Assembly: GCA_020091685.1 (NCBI GenBank) | Contig: CM034600.1 | Span: 39,661,320-39,725,319 of the forward strand | Length of the DNA stretch: 64,000 bases | From: Lutjanus erythropterus | Lineage: Eukaryota; Chordata; Actinopteri; Lutjaniformes; Lutjanidae | Direction: 5' to 3' | In this document: positions 12,013 to 23,180 of the stretch, piece after piece | Layout of the letters: each line of letters opens with the position of its first letter | How positions within the stretch are numbered: the stretch's first letter is position 1 | Made by a program: the position numbers and the translations under genes | The notes under the pieces: model-generated | Database searches by the model: none | Seen by the model: the letters and a program-made list of their open reading frames with translations, nothing else | What the model was told of the DNA's origin: nothing

Positions 12013-12124
12013 TGACGGAGACTGTCTGGTTTCTGTCATGAGACATTAGGAGACACACTCACCCTTCTTCTGTCGCAGCAACAAAAGAGTGAAGAGGAGG
12101 AGGAGGAGGAGGAGGAGGAGGAGG
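11980..12124. repeat. (GT)n at 11980-12012 and (GAG)n at 12091-12124
   Basis: A 33-bp GT tract, then about 80 bp later a purine trinucleotide (GAG/GGA) tract of about 11 units. Confidence 0.95.
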
Positions 12125-12639
12125 ATGTCGTGAAGGATTCAATTGTGTGTCAGAGAGGAAGAACCGAGGAGGCTGTCTGCTCTCTTTCATGGCAAAGAAT
12201 GACATTTAAAGGACCACGCTGGTGTTTTTTCTACACCACTTTTTGTTTTTCTGCTGGTTAGGTTCTGGTTAGTGTGTTTTTGTGAATATAAACAGTTCTT
12301 GTAAATTACATCATTAAGAACTCTGGTTAACATCAAGTCTTTTGGGGCCTTTCCATCCTCACTTTAACTGCACAGAGTCAAACTGCCACACTGATTTCCA
12401 TTTCCATCACCACCTTTAAGGTGCTAAGCTGTGCCAAATCGTGCCTGAGAGCGAGGCCAAAGCATTGGTTGCAATGATGTCTTGGCCACGATGGCCAACA
12501 CGTGACAATCCCCTTTTTAGCAGAACATAGAGAGAGAGAGAGGTTTTTAAAAGTGTCAGTACTTTTGGAACCTCTAACTGAATCTCTGTGGTTAGACGTC
12601 TGGCTTCTCTCCTGCGTCACTGTTTTTATGTTCAGGTAT

Positions 12640-12737
12640 CTGCTCTATTTTAGTTTCCTGTTCACTTTCAGCTGATAGGAGTCCTGTTAAGTTAAAACAC
12701 ATTTCCTGATTTCACTGCTTCATAATAAAAGCTTTTT
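12640..12737 (+). repeat. Dispersed repeat with an AATAAA-containing tail
   Basis: The words 'ctttcagctgataggagt', 'ttaagttaaaacac' and 'cactgcttcataataaaagc' recur at 35296-35358. The pair ends in 'cttcataataaaagctt', containing AATAAA, so a retroposed 3' end or the end of a dispersed element are both possible. Confidence 0.65.
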
Positions 12738-13106
12738 TTTTAGAAATGCAAATCTCTGCTGTGCTCGGCTAATTTGCAGACTCAGACCAAACCAGCACGT
12801 GTATATGGAAAAGGGGTATTTGAGGACTGTAAGTAGGGCTGAATGACTTTGAAAATATATTTCTATAAAAGTTATAGAGGTGGAATCCACCTCTGGTCTG
12901 ACAGGGGAGGTGGTAGCAGAGCTTAACTGATGTCTGTGTGAAAGGGTTTGCCGGTGCGGCGGGACAGGACAGCTGTTGAGTTACATGTTTCCTGCTGTTT
13001 GCGATTGTGTTTTTTAAATTATGATCCTGTTCCACATATTGTTTTAATCAGAGAGAGGGTGAGAGATGAGAGGACACTTTCTACAGCACTGACACAGAGC
13101 TGTGTG

Positions 13107-13126
13107 CATCATCATCATCATCATCA
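13107..13126. repeat. (ATC)n microsatellite
   Basis: About six ATC/CAT units inside otherwise unique sequence. Confidence 0.9.
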
Positions 13127-13831
13127 CAGAAAGCATTGAGCGTTCCACCTAGTGAAGCATTTTTTCTTTAAAGGTCATGATAATGAATTATGTACACTGT
13201 GCATGGAAATATGTGGTTCTTTATCTTAAACTGTAATACTACTAATAATCCCTATTTTTACAAATACAATACAGTTACCTTTGTAACCAGATTACACAGT
13301 CTCGTCACGTTATGCATGTATAGAAACATAAAGGTGGTGTTGAGGCTCGCCTTCATTGCTGCAATATTGTGGGATCTCTGTGTAAAAATAGTGAGTGCGT
13401 TCTGCGACACTAGAAGTGCGTCTCTGAGCAGCAAATAAAATCACCCATAAATATTGTCCCCCAAAAAAACACAACTTGCGAGGGAGCAAGAGAGCGCAGG
13501 TTAGCCCAACTTTTCCCATTGATTGTCCTCGTTTTTAGCTTTTCCTGAAAATTGTTCTTGGAACTGTGTTTAGTGCACTGAGAGCGGAAGAAAAAGCACA
13601 GACAGTTTCTTTGTATGTGTTTATAGTTGGCCAATAAAACTGATTCTGATTTTATAGAAATCTGTCCAATAGTTGTTAAAGTGTTAGACCGACAGAGACA
13701 CCAGCCTCTAAAGAGCTGCCCTGCTGTAGAAGAAGAAGAGTTTTATTGTCTGTCCTCCAGAGTCTGTAATCAGACTGGAATCTGCCTAATGGGAGACAAA
13801 CACTGAAGTACTGTCTGTACTGACCACTGAC

Positions 13832-13832
<1 letters not shown>

Positions 13833-13885
<53 letters not shown>

Positions 13886-14181
13886 TAGACATTAAAGTTA
13901 ATAGAAGGCACATTACTGTAATAAAATAATAAAACTGCAGACGGAGCAGAGAAAACAGGAGTGAGACAGAGAGGGGAAGAAAGCGACAGATGAAAGGATA
14001 AAAGAAGAAGAGGAGGCAGTAAATATAGATGAAGAGATGGAGACGATAGCAGTGAGAGTGAGAAAGTAGAGAGCTGGAGGTGACGGAGGAGAGAGGTGAC
14101 CTGGTCACAGCGTCCTGGTCATCAATAACCTGATAGAGATCTGATAGGAGGCTGTCTGGACCCACACACACACACACACTG

Positions 14182-14230
<49 letters not shown>
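13833..14230. repeat. (GT)n and (CA)n tracts in inverted arrangement
   Basis: (GT)n at 13833-13880 and (CA)n at 14162-14230 (one GT interruption near 14180), separated by about 280 bp of purine-rich sequence. The 151-codon minus-strand frame across this region is a microsatellite artefact. Confidence 0.93.
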
Positions 14231-14231
<1 letters not shown>

Positions 14232-14731
14232 GGAGCAGAGCAGAGCAGCTGTGTGTGGTAATGAAGCGGTGGACGGATGCTGCAGTGTTTTCCAGCTGAA
14301 GTGACTCAGTCTGCTCTCCTCAGATAAAACCGGACATGTCTTCTTCCTTCGGTCCTCCGCCGAGTGTTTCTTCGTCCTCAGATGAAGTCATGTCTTGTTC
14401 ACATGTCCAGCAGCAGTTGAGTCACACAGCAGGAAATGTTTCACGTCTAAAACAAATAAGAAGGATGTGTGATCAACCGATCTAATTGAATTATGTCTCA
14501 TGTTGTTCAGAGACTCTGAGCAATAGATGCAGACTAGAGATGCCACCATTCATCTGGTTCTGCAAGTTCTGTTGGGGCACTGACATCACTTTACCACCAA
14601 CTGGCAAAACATCCTGTAACCTGCCTGCCTTTAGTAGAGAAACTATGAAACAATCGATTCTTTGCATAAACTAAATGCAGTTTGACTCAACAGTGATCCT
14701 GACATGTGGACAGGAATCAGTCTTGTCATTT
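14231..14731. other. Unique non-coding DNA
   Basis: No gene or repeat recognised. It includes a CpG-containing segment near 14353-14382, too short to call a promoter. Confidence 0.3.
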
Positions 14732-14734
14732 ATA

Positions 14735-14835
14735 GTAGGGCTGCAACTAATGATTATATAATCTGTCCATCATTGTTTAGTCTAGAAAATGACAGAAAAT
14801 GGTGAAAAATGTCCCAAAACCCAAAATTACCTTCT
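14735..14835 (+). mobile_element. Copy of the 'gggctgcaactaa' dispersed repeat
   Basis: Reads 'tagggctgcaactaatgatt', 'aatctgtccatcattg' and 'agaaaatgacagaaaatggt'. Inverted relatives are found at 41015-41190 ('aactaatcgattaatcg' and 'catttatagaccaaacaact') and, more weakly, at 24040-24118. The style matches an abundant non-autonomous element family of percomorph fish. Confidence 0.65.
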
Positions 14836-14898
14836 TAAATGTATAGATCGCCCAAATATTATTTTAGATTTAGTCTAAAGATAGTCTTTAGTCTTAGT

Positions 14899-15286
14899 CT
14901 GCAAAACACTGCTGGAGTTTCACAGGAGAACAGTGTTGAAGAATCTCCCAAATAATGGAAGTGAACGGTCACCAGTTTTCAAATGTAAAAAAACAAACAG
15001 CTAAATCCTAAAATGCCTCCATACTGCTGTCTGGTGTGATCTAAGTCTTCTAATGTCCCAACGTGCCGTTTGCATACCATCACACCACACACACCCATGG
15101 AGTAAATAACATTTTTCAAGTGTACTTGGCATGTCGGGGCTTTAGGAGTCTTGGATTAGACCAGACGAGCAGTATGGGGGCATAGTTTTTTTTTTACATT
15201 TGAAAACTGGTCACCATTCACTTTTATTGTTTGGGAGATTCTGCGACACTGTTTTCCGGTGAAACTCCAGCAGTGTTTTGTGCAAA
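14899..15286. mobile_element. Fold-back element, ~90-bp arms
   Basis: The left arm 14899-14990 ('gcaaaacactgctggagttt', 'agaatctcccaaataatgga', 'ggtcaccagttttcaaatgt') is the reverse complement of the right arm 15185-15286, with a spacer of about 195 bp. The spacer words 'gccgtttgcataccatc' and 'ggactagaccagacgagcag'-like sequence also occur in the larger copy at 16744-17564 (there as 'gtgtgcaaacggcatgtc' and 'gcggacgagcagtac'). It is a truncated member of the same family. Confidence 0.75.
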
Positions 15287-15499
15287 GTTCAAAGTGATTA
15301 AATGAAAATTCAAAACACAAAGTCAACAAAGAAAGCTTATGTAGAGTAATCCAAAGACAAGCAAAGATGAACAAATCCAAGAGTGCATGGAGTCCAAAGT
15401 CCATCAAATTCAAAAAGAGTCAAAAAAAAACCCCCACAACAAGGAATCATGGGAGAAAACTCTGAGACACAAGACTAAATAGACAGAGAGGCTAACATG

Positions 15500-15860
15500 G
15501 GGCAGGTGGAAATAATCAGTAAGTTATTATACTGAATTATTTTGAAGAAATATCTAATCGAAGTTATTTTGACTGATATTGCAATTGTGATATGATCTGC
15601 AGTATTACAGGAAAGGATCACCAGGACATCATTATTCTCGTTTTCATTGAAAAACATGTTTATGGTGTGTTATTTTTTTCAGGGATCTGAACTAAACAAA
15701 GATGTTTTCTGAAATCTAGAGAATGACGTGTTGGCCAGGACACGTCTGCAGCACCACAATATCTAATTTAAAATGGTATTTTGACACACATTTCACCTTT
15801 AACAAATATTGCACTACCTGCGAAATTGCAGTAGAACATACTGTGGTTTCAATAAATTTC
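15500..15860. mobile_element. AT-rich 'gggctga...gatt' family copy
   Basis: Shares 'gacacacatttcaccttta' and 'acaaatattgcac' with 57880-57920, and the order of words (a 'tttctgaa-tc-tagaga' segment, then 'ggacacgtctgcagcacc', then 'attttgacacacattt', then 'gcgaaattgca') with copies at 21170-21495 and 41200-41790. No coding frame. Confidence 0.6.
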
Positions 15861-15904
15861 AGTTGATGAAATATAAAAGCTTTTTTCAGTTTGGTGTAAT
15901 ATAT

Positions 15905-15975
15905 TTTTCATAGTCACAGGGAGCCAAAGAGCTGCAGGTTGCAGATCCCTGGCTGAGCCAATAAAAGCTGTGGAG
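15905..15975 (-). mobile_element. End fragment of the 'ggggtctgcaac' repeat
   Basis: Reads 'gggagccaaagagctgca' then 'ggttgcagatccctggct'. The reverse complement resembles the start of the copy at 25668 ('ggggtctgcaacctttaag'). Confidence 0.5.
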
Positions 15976-16020
15976 TGTGGCACTGGTTTGTGCTACATAC
16001 TTGTCCCTATAGAATAAACA

Positions 16021-16060
16021 TTAAATAAATAAATACATGAATAAATAAATAAATAAATGC
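16021..16060. repeat. (AAAT)n microsatellite
   Basis: About ten AAAT/AATA units with one ACATG interruption. Confidence 0.9.
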
Positions 16061-16226
16061 ATCACTCTCTCTGTGTCTTCATGAGCAGTGATGATGTTTT
16101 CCAGGAGCTCTTTCTGTTTCTGACACTGAGACCTGTTGGCTTCAAACCACAGAGCTGCTAATTACTCGCTGTCTCACTGACAGTCGAATTACAACAGACA
16201 GGAGGTGTGTGTTTGTGGTTTTGTGG

Positions 16227-16230
<4 letters not shown>

Positions 16231-16264
<34 letters not shown>

Positions 16265-16370
16265 TAAGCATGTGACACACACAATGAACAGAAGCATGAT
16301 GAAATAACATGACAGGCAAAACATAATTAAACTCTGTTAAAGAATGGATCTGTGGTTTGAGCTGACATGC

Positions 16371-16447
<77 letters not shown>

Positions 16448-16450
16448 CAC
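16231..16450. repeat. (GT)n at 16231-16262 and (GT)n-(GC)4 at 16372-16450
   Basis: The second tract is about 68 bp of GT followed directly by GCGCGCGC, an alternating purine-pyrimidine run favourable to Z-DNA. Confidence 0.95.
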
Positions 16451-16743
16451 TGCCCTCACATCACACACACACTCACTTATTGAAGTCAATTAGAGAGAAT
16501 AGATTTGTGGTTTGGCTGTGTCACGTTTATTCAGACAGTTAAAGTCGTGTGTGTTCAGCTGCTTCTTTTCATGTCCTGGTTTTTCTTTGACTTTATATTT
16601 TTTTAATTTGACAGTTTACTGTTCAGAGAACTGAACCTCCTCCTGCTACTTTACTTTGGCACACAGAAATGTTTATTTACTTCCAGTTAACGGAGGTTAT
16701 AGGCAGACAGATTTACTGTGGAATCACAGTTGGGAAGTGAAGA

Positions 16744-17564
16744 TTAAAGGGATACTTCACCCGAAAATGACAGTTCAGTCATTATCTCATGACCTTCATG
16801 CTGATTACAGGTCATGTTTGTTTTTTTAGTCCACAAAACACTGCTGGAGTTTCACAAGAAAACAGTGCTGCAGAATCTCCCAAACAATTCCAGTATCCAT
16901 ACTGCCATACTATTTAGTATGCCAGAAGAATATTTAGTATGCCACAATACATTTTATGTCAAATGCATCATGATGTCTTACTGCATCCGGCCTCGTTTTT
17001 TCAGTACGCATGCTAGCATGCTTTTCCAGCTGACCCACAATCCTTTGTGATGGGTGTATGAACCTCTATCAGCATGCAGACTGCATGAAACTGTACAGCT
17101 GCAGTATGTACTAAAAGTTAGGAGGAAAAGTAAAAGTAAAAGTATGCAATTTGGAATGGAGGTGAGTATGGAATGCTTAGTCAGTGTTAAATAAAAAAAA
17201 GATAAATAACTCCCCTGAAAAGTCAACTAAAAATAAATCAATGTGGCATTATAAAATAAAAGTATCCTTAAATGAAAGTATGCCTTTGAAAAACCTCTTT
17301 TTTTCTCATGCACACTGTCTGAACTGTGTGTGTGGTGTGACGGTGTGCAAACGGCATGTCAGGACTTTAGGAGACTTGGATTACAGCGGACGAGCAGTAC
17401 ATTTTATGTTTTTGTTTTTTGGTTGATTTTTATGTTTGAAAACTGGTCACCATTCACTTAAATTGACTCAGAGTTTCTGCAACGGCTAAAAAACCAAACC
17501 TGACTTTCAATCAATGTGATGTTGAGTAGATAATGACTGAATTTTCATTTCTGGGTACCTTTAA
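16744..17564. mobile_element. TTAA-flanked MITE with terminal inverted repeats
   Basis: The left end TTAAAGGGATACTTCACCC and 'ttcagtcattatct' are mirrored at the right end, whose reverse complement reads TTAAAGGTACCCAGAAATG and 'ttcagtcattatctactc'. TTAA sits at both borders (16744-16747 and 17561-17564), consistent with a TTAA target as in piggyBac or Kolobok elements. Sub-terminal sequence ('aacactgctggagtttcac', 'gaatctcccaaaca') is shared with 14899-15286, 31094-31462 and 35447-35568. A secondary segment at about 16895-17165 with repeated 'tatttagtatgcc' and 'agtatgcaatttgg' words looks like a nested insertion. No transposase frame. Confidence 0.8.
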
Positions 17565-18507
17565 GTGCGCGCTTTGGCCGGATTTTTCAGACCTTTGTAA
17601 CATCTGGACAGAGCGTGTCCAGAACCACCTCTGGAGATTTGAATCTGTCTGCAGTGTTCAGGAAAAGACAAAGAACCCCCCGTTTTTTTTTTTTTGTTTT
17701 TTTTTTCGACTATTCAACCGCAGCCTTCCTGTGTGTTTTTGTAATTTACATGTGTGACAACAGAAAGTTGGAGCCTGTTGGAACAGTGATTTTTTTTCAG
17801 GATGCAGAGACTAAATTAAAACTTTGGTTCTTCTGGTCAAAATGTAGATGAAGTTGTTGAGTTTTGTAGGAAAGTTCCTGCTGTGGATTTTTAGTTTTGA
17901 ACTGGTTGGAGGGTTAACAGTGTGCTGTACCTGCAAACATAAATACATGGTCTGTCTTATTAGAAACAGTGAGAATAAAGAGAATTAATTTATTTAATAA
18001 AAACATTTCCTACATAATAAGTCACACTAACAAATGATAGCTGGAGGATAAACACATGATGCAGCTGTATAATGGTTTCCATGATATGTGGACAATTTAC
18101 CCGAAATTTCTGGCCAACGATTCCCAAAATTATACCGTTTAATCCTTCTGACCGAAATGATCCAGCCTGAGTTAGTTTAGTTTGCCAGGAATCAAACATC
18201 CTGGAGGCAGAAATGATGGGAAACAGAATGTGCTGATGGTAGAAATGTGTTTCACATGAACTAGGAGCTCTTACTAAGGAAGAGTGTTTTTTTTCTTATT
18301 GCACCAAATGTTCGTCTTGTTTGTTTGTGTCGTGTGTTTGTTTGTGTCATGTGTTGTCGGGTAAAACCTGCAGAGTCTGAATGTCTGAGCTCTTTGTAAC
18401 TGCAGTGACAAACTGAGTGAGTGTTGAGAAGAGAGCAGCTGGATTTATCTCACTCTTATCTGTCCTGTGTGTGAACGAGAGGACTTTGAGTATTTTAAGC
18501 ACTTGAG
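17565..18507. other. Non-coding DNA, no gene seen
   Basis: Contains T-runs near 17682-17706 and A+T-rich sequence. No supported gene or RNA. Confidence 0.35.
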
Positions 18508-18935
18508 CAGAGGTGGCACAAGTACACACAAACTGTACTTCATTATGCGTGTTTGTTTACAAAAAGTCTCCTGTAAAAGTAGAAGTACTGATTCATCTTG
18601 TTTACTCCAGTAAAAGTGAAAAAGTTCAGACTCTAAAATGTCCTCAAAGTATAAAAATAAAAAGTCGTCCTCTGAGGGACATTTCTACTGACTGTTTTTG
18701 TGTAAACCTAACTGAAACTCACCTTTTCTCTGCGGTCGAGTCTCCATCGCTCTCTGTTTCAGCTCTGTTCCATCTTATCACAGCATTTTTCATCTTGTCC
18801 TGTTGTTAGATAAATGTATCGTAGAGTAAAAAGTACAATATTTACCTCTGTGATGTAGAGAAGTAGACGTAGAAAGTGGCATATAATGAAAATACTAAAG
18901 TAAAGTACAAGTGCAAATGAACATTCCACCACTGA
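18508..18935. mobile_element. CAGAGGTGG-ended non-autonomous element, near complete
   Basis: Starts CAGAGGTGGCACAAGTAC and ends with the complement of CAGTGGTGGAATG (18923-18935), so terminal inverted repeats are visible. The interior has 'aaaagtagaagtactgattc' and 'tccagtaaaagtgaaaaagt', repeated in related form at 33795-33935 and 61775-61905. About 428 bp, non-coding. The family style is that of an abundant hAT-like MITE in teleosts. An 8-bp target duplication could not be confirmed. Confidence 0.7.
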
Positions 18936-20280
18936 TTTTAGGAGTACTTGGTTCAGAACTACAAAATCCACACTGCACTACAACACAAGGACACAACAAG
19001 AATAGGGGTGTGTGTGTGTGTGTTTGGAGTTGAGATAGCGGTCAGTGTGTCCATCAGCTGCAGATACGACCTGTCACTCAACAATGTCGCCGTGACAACA
19101 CACCCCGCCATCGGAGGTGATGAAGAATAGACGAGTGAATCCAGGCGCAGCGTGATGGATGCATCCCGTCAACCTTCTGACCTCCTACTGAGGAGGAGAC
19201 GAGAGGAGACGCAGCACGTAGTGGAGGGAACCCGGGAGAATGAATGGAGGAGGGCAGCGTGGGAAATTAACTTTTTAAAATATGAACATCTACCAGCCAA
19301 TTACAGATAATATAAGATTTTTTTTGTCATCAAATATTTATTGAAGATCTTGTTGAGATGACAAGAAAAAAAAGAAAAAAAACTAAAAAGGAACTAAATT
19401 AATGGCAGCTCCTACCCCACAGATAGATTTCCAAATGTGTGGAATGACAGTAGTTTTAATTAAACTTCAGTTTAGTTGATTTGATTTATAAACGGACTGT
19501 GTTCAATGACAGGGATCATTTACAAGAAATGAAAACATGGTTGCACCAGATTTAGTAAGACGCTAATTTCCATCCGTAGTCCTGCAAATAACAACAAGAA
19601 GTCGATCCAATAAATACATTTTAACTGCAAAACAGACGGCACAGTACAAGATACAGTATGAGATATGGAATGTACAATTACTACATTTCTCAAAGGACCA
19701 ATCTACCATGCCTACAGTATTGTAGTATCACTGGGTACCAAACTTACTCTGCTGAGCACAGAGCAAAAGAGGGCGGGGCTTAAGAAGAGTCAGTTGGGCA
19801 AGTTGTAATAATTCTTTCATGGGACATCAAGCTTCTTTTCTCGTGGAGCAGAAACAGCTGATCAGTCATGTGAATTAAATGTTAAATACTGTCAGAAAAG
19901 TGTTTCTGTCTCCCATTAAGAACTTTTTAACAAAGCAAAACCACCGCGAGCGAGTGTTTTTGCATAATTATATGTATTTTGTTGTTTCCATCAACAGTCT
20001 TTAATCTCATACTTTAAAATGTGCATAAAAATAAGTTAATGGAAACACAATTGAAGAGATGGAGAGAAGAAAAAAGGAAAGGAAGACAATTATGTCTTAA
20101 GAAATTAGAGGATGAGGAGAAAATGTACATGAGGGACGAAGAGGAAATAAGTTGAACAGATGGAAAGAGAGGAGGAGAAATGTTAAGAGGAGTGGGAACG
20201 AGTTTTCCATCCCAGAGGTTTCGATAAACCATTAGACCGTCCACACTGAACTCCACTCACCAACTCTCACCTCTCTTTAT
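18936..20280. other. Non-coding DNA with minor repeats
   Basis: Short (GT)n at 19008-19023; repeat motif 'agggcggggcttaagaag' near 19769-19786. No gene. Confidence 0.35.
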
Positions 20281-20572
20281 ATCTGTGTGTGTGTTGCAGT
20301 GTGTGTGTTTGTGTGTGTGTGTTGCAGTGTTTGTGTATCAGTGTTTTACAGTGTGAGAGCAGACGGTCCTGCTGTGAACATCCTGCCGGTGGGCTAATTA
20401 ACCGCTCACTATGAATTTATTTAAACATAACATTGGACCTCTCTGTTGCTATGGTAACCAACATACATCCCCTCAACTCTCACTCTTGGTGCGCTGCTGT
20501 CGGCCCCCAGAGTATGAACGTCTCTGACCACACACACACACACTCACACACACTCACACACACACACACATG
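20281..20572. repeat. Interrupted GT and CA tracts around unique DNA
   Basis: GT-rich 20286-20333 with two 'gtgttgcagtg' interruptions, and CA-rich 20529-20571. Between them 20365-20445 is complex unique sequence ('gggctaattaaccgctcac') with a homeodomain-type TAATTA core. Confidence 0.85.
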
Positions 20573-20813
20573 CAGCTTCCTGTTTTAGCTACAGTAACTG
20601 TACAGTCCGGAGCCTGTCAGCTGTTGCTTAGTAACAGTTGATTTGGAGCCGGCTGATGTCGACAGTGTTGCTCCTTTTGTTTTTCAAGTTGAAGCTGCAG
20701 TTGGTAACTTTGGACAACAAAGTTTGAAAGCACACAGACACACACACATGGCAGAGCTGTACAGTGAACAACTTTTTGAGTTGTTGTGGCTGCAGGGGCT
20801 AAAATTTTTCCGG

Positions 20814-20842
20814 CCCCCCCCCCCCCCCCCCAAAAAAAAAAT
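20814..20842 (+). repeat. C19-A10 homopolymer pair
   Basis: Nineteen C followed directly by ten A. Either could be an unstable locus or an assembly-sensitive site. Confidence 0.9.
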
Positions 20843-21169
20843 CCCCTGAAGAAGAGCTGATGAAAACTTGGATGATGATGTTTATGCACACAGTCAACAG
20901 TCAGAGCTGCAGCAGAGGCTGTAACAGAACTTTACAACTTTTAGCACCCAATTTTCAGCAATTTACATCAAAATAACACTCCTTCTCAAAGTTGTAGATT
21001 GGTCAAATCTGAGCACAGACTCAGTGTGATGATGATATCATTATCTCCAATATTCACCACAAATAAACATCTGTAAATCTGCTTAGAAAAGTTTTCTTCA
21101 GTATCAAAGTGATGCAGTGATAGTTGTCTGGACATCCATGGCTGCACTGCAAACAGGAAGTGCTGATTA

Positions 21170-21495
21170 GGGCTGAAGGATTTTGTCACATTATAAGTAA
21201 TTTTACTGAAATTGCAATGCAGTGTGTGGGAGTGATCATTTTAGCATTATAATTTTCATATTTACTGAAAAAGAAAACTATTAACATTGTGATGTGATAT
21301 TTGTTGGGGTCTGTTTCAAACAAAAATGTTTTCTTTTCATCTGGAGAACTTGTAGCCAAGGACATCTCTGTAGCACTACATCACTTCATTATAATTCTGT
21401 TTTCACACACATTTCCCCTTTTTTCAAAAAATTGCGATTTGGTTCTGGTTCTGCAATTTGGATAATTTTGCAATTAACTGTATGGGCCTGCTGCT
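21170..21495 (+). mobile_element. Full-length 'gggctgaa...gcaattaac' family copy
   Basis: Starts 'ttagggctgaaggattttg', passes through 'ttctttt-catctggagaac', 'gtagcactacatcacttcat', 'tttcacacacatttcccc' and ends 'ttttgcaattaactgtatgg'. Matching word order is seen at 15500-15860, 41200-41405, 41430-41790 and 57840-57960, so this is the best local reference copy. About 325 bp, non-coding. Confidence 0.65.
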
Positions 21496-21952
21496 GATAG
21501 CTTGTTCTGTTGGGCTCCAGATTCAACACAATCACTATATTTGGTTGAATATTCGATATTTATTGCGATTTGACTTTGTGATATTTGTTGACTTTTTTTA
21601 AACATTAGAGGAAAAGTTCAGTTGTACACTTTTAGAGACTTTATGTCATGATTCATTACTCCAAAAACTTTGAGTTTTATTTCAGCTACTGCATTTGCTA
21701 GGGCCATAAAAATAATAAATAATATATTAGACCAAAACGACTAGGAGCTCTGAACAATGTGAGCCTTTTAAAATAATGTCCTTCACACATGAAATTGAAC
21801 TTGAAAACTTTCCTTTCAAAACTCTGGATTTGAGTGCAAATAAAAGTTGTAAATGAAATGTGCAATAGAATGAAGAGAAATATAAACTTTTTGAAGTAAA
21901 GTGCTCCCTGTTACAAGTCAGTGTATCAACAAAATGATTTTTCATCAGTTTT

Positions 21953-23180
21953 AAGTAGAGATGCCTGCTGATAGCAGACGAGTCAAATCATTAGTTGCTG
22001 AGTCCCCGTGGTGGAGAGAGATTTTTCTAGTCGATTATTCCTTTTTTTTGCCCTGTGTCAGTCAGTCAGTGTGCATCACAGTTACAAAGTAAAACAGATA
22101 GAAGCTACAGAAATGCACAAGGAGATTTACATGAGGAATTAAAGAGAATCATGAATATATTTTTATATTAGCTGGTTCACTTATGAAAAAATATCCTGGT
22201 GACCAACATGTTGTGTCTGTTGACTGGTGAGAGAAGATAAGTGGGTGGTTGGTAAACAAGTTTCTTGTTTTTTGTCTGCATCATTGTACACAGATCAGTG
22301 CAACAGCATGACAGGCTGTAAACTTTACAAACTGAGTCTCTAAATCACCACAAACCACAAAACTAACAGTGATGGAAGCAGAGAAGAGTGATAGAAACAG
22401 AGCGCAGCTGACACGCTGTCAGACGCTTCACCAGAGCGCACCGCGGAGCGCAGGACAGCTGATGCGCTGTCAGACGCTTCACCAGAGCGCACCGCGGAGC
22501 GCAGGACAGCTGACGCGCTGTCAGATACTTCACCAGAGTGCACCGCGGAGCGCAGGACAGCTGACGCTTGTTTTTGTCTCTGACCGGCTCAGATTGTTCT
22601 TGTTGGTGTCTGACAACATTTTGGAAAGGATCACTACAGTCAGAGAGATTTTTTTGAAGAGGAAGAGACGTTTGTTAAATCAGAAACAGACGATTTATTG
22701 ACTGACTCTCCAGAATCTTTTTGCATCATCGTCAGCTTCATTCAGACTTTACAGAAACTAAATAAAACTCAACAAAAATGTCTTGGTTCGTCGTTCCACT
22801 GTCCCAACAATCACCAGCTCTGGTTTGGTCCAAATAAAACCTTAATTCACTTTGTAAAAGAGCGCAGAGCATGAAGCGCAGGTGATGCTGGACAGCAGCT
22901 GAAGCCTCGGGAGGGAAGCTCTGCAGGTCCATTGATTTTATAACTGAACTGTTTAATTTCTCTGACTGTGGAAATCTGATATTTTCAAAGGCATTAAAAT
23001 CTGAGTCTAAGTGGTAAAACGTACTCCTGTCGGCTCATATAGGAATAAAATGTGGCACATTGCTGTAAACAAATCAAAAAGGACAAATCGTCGAATATTT
23101 GTACAGGATGGACAAATCTGATTCAACCAAAAAAAAAAAAAAAAAAAAAAATCTGAGTTGGGGACATCCCTAAAAATCTC
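21953..23180. mobile_element. hAT-like non-autonomous element with internal minisatellite
   Basis: The border word 'tagagatgcctgctg' at the left and 'ggggacatccctaaaa' at the right suggest degenerate TAGRGATGYC-type terminal inverted repeats of the hAT style. The interior holds, in order, the 'gagtctctaaatcaccac' block also found at 5541, a 51-bp minisatellite (22406-22568), a block 'ctgaccggctcagattgttc' through 'ggaaaggatcactacagtca' also found inverted at 47640-48030, and 'caatcaccagctctggtttg' also found around 47220 and 47390. An A23 run sits at 23129-23151. Several internal blocks are therefore dispersed, which supports an element. No transposase remains. Confidence 0.6.
22406..22568. 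repeat. 51-bp minisatellite, ~3.2 units
   Basis: Units at 22406-22456, 22457-22507 and 22508-22558 plus a partial fourth, each starting 'agctga' and ending 'gcggagcgcaggac'. Units 1 and 2 differ at only two positions and unit 3 at a few more, so amplification is recent relative to the host element. Because 51 is divisible by three, all frames stay open and give a 17-residue repeated peptide on either strand; this is not evidence of a gene. It is CpG-rich (gcgcaccgcggagcgc). Confidence 0.93.

Noticed and set aside
22340..22701. Repetitive peptide with a 17-residue period on both strands
   Set aside because: It results from a 51-bp minisatellite; open frames on both strands and lack of gene context argue against a protein.
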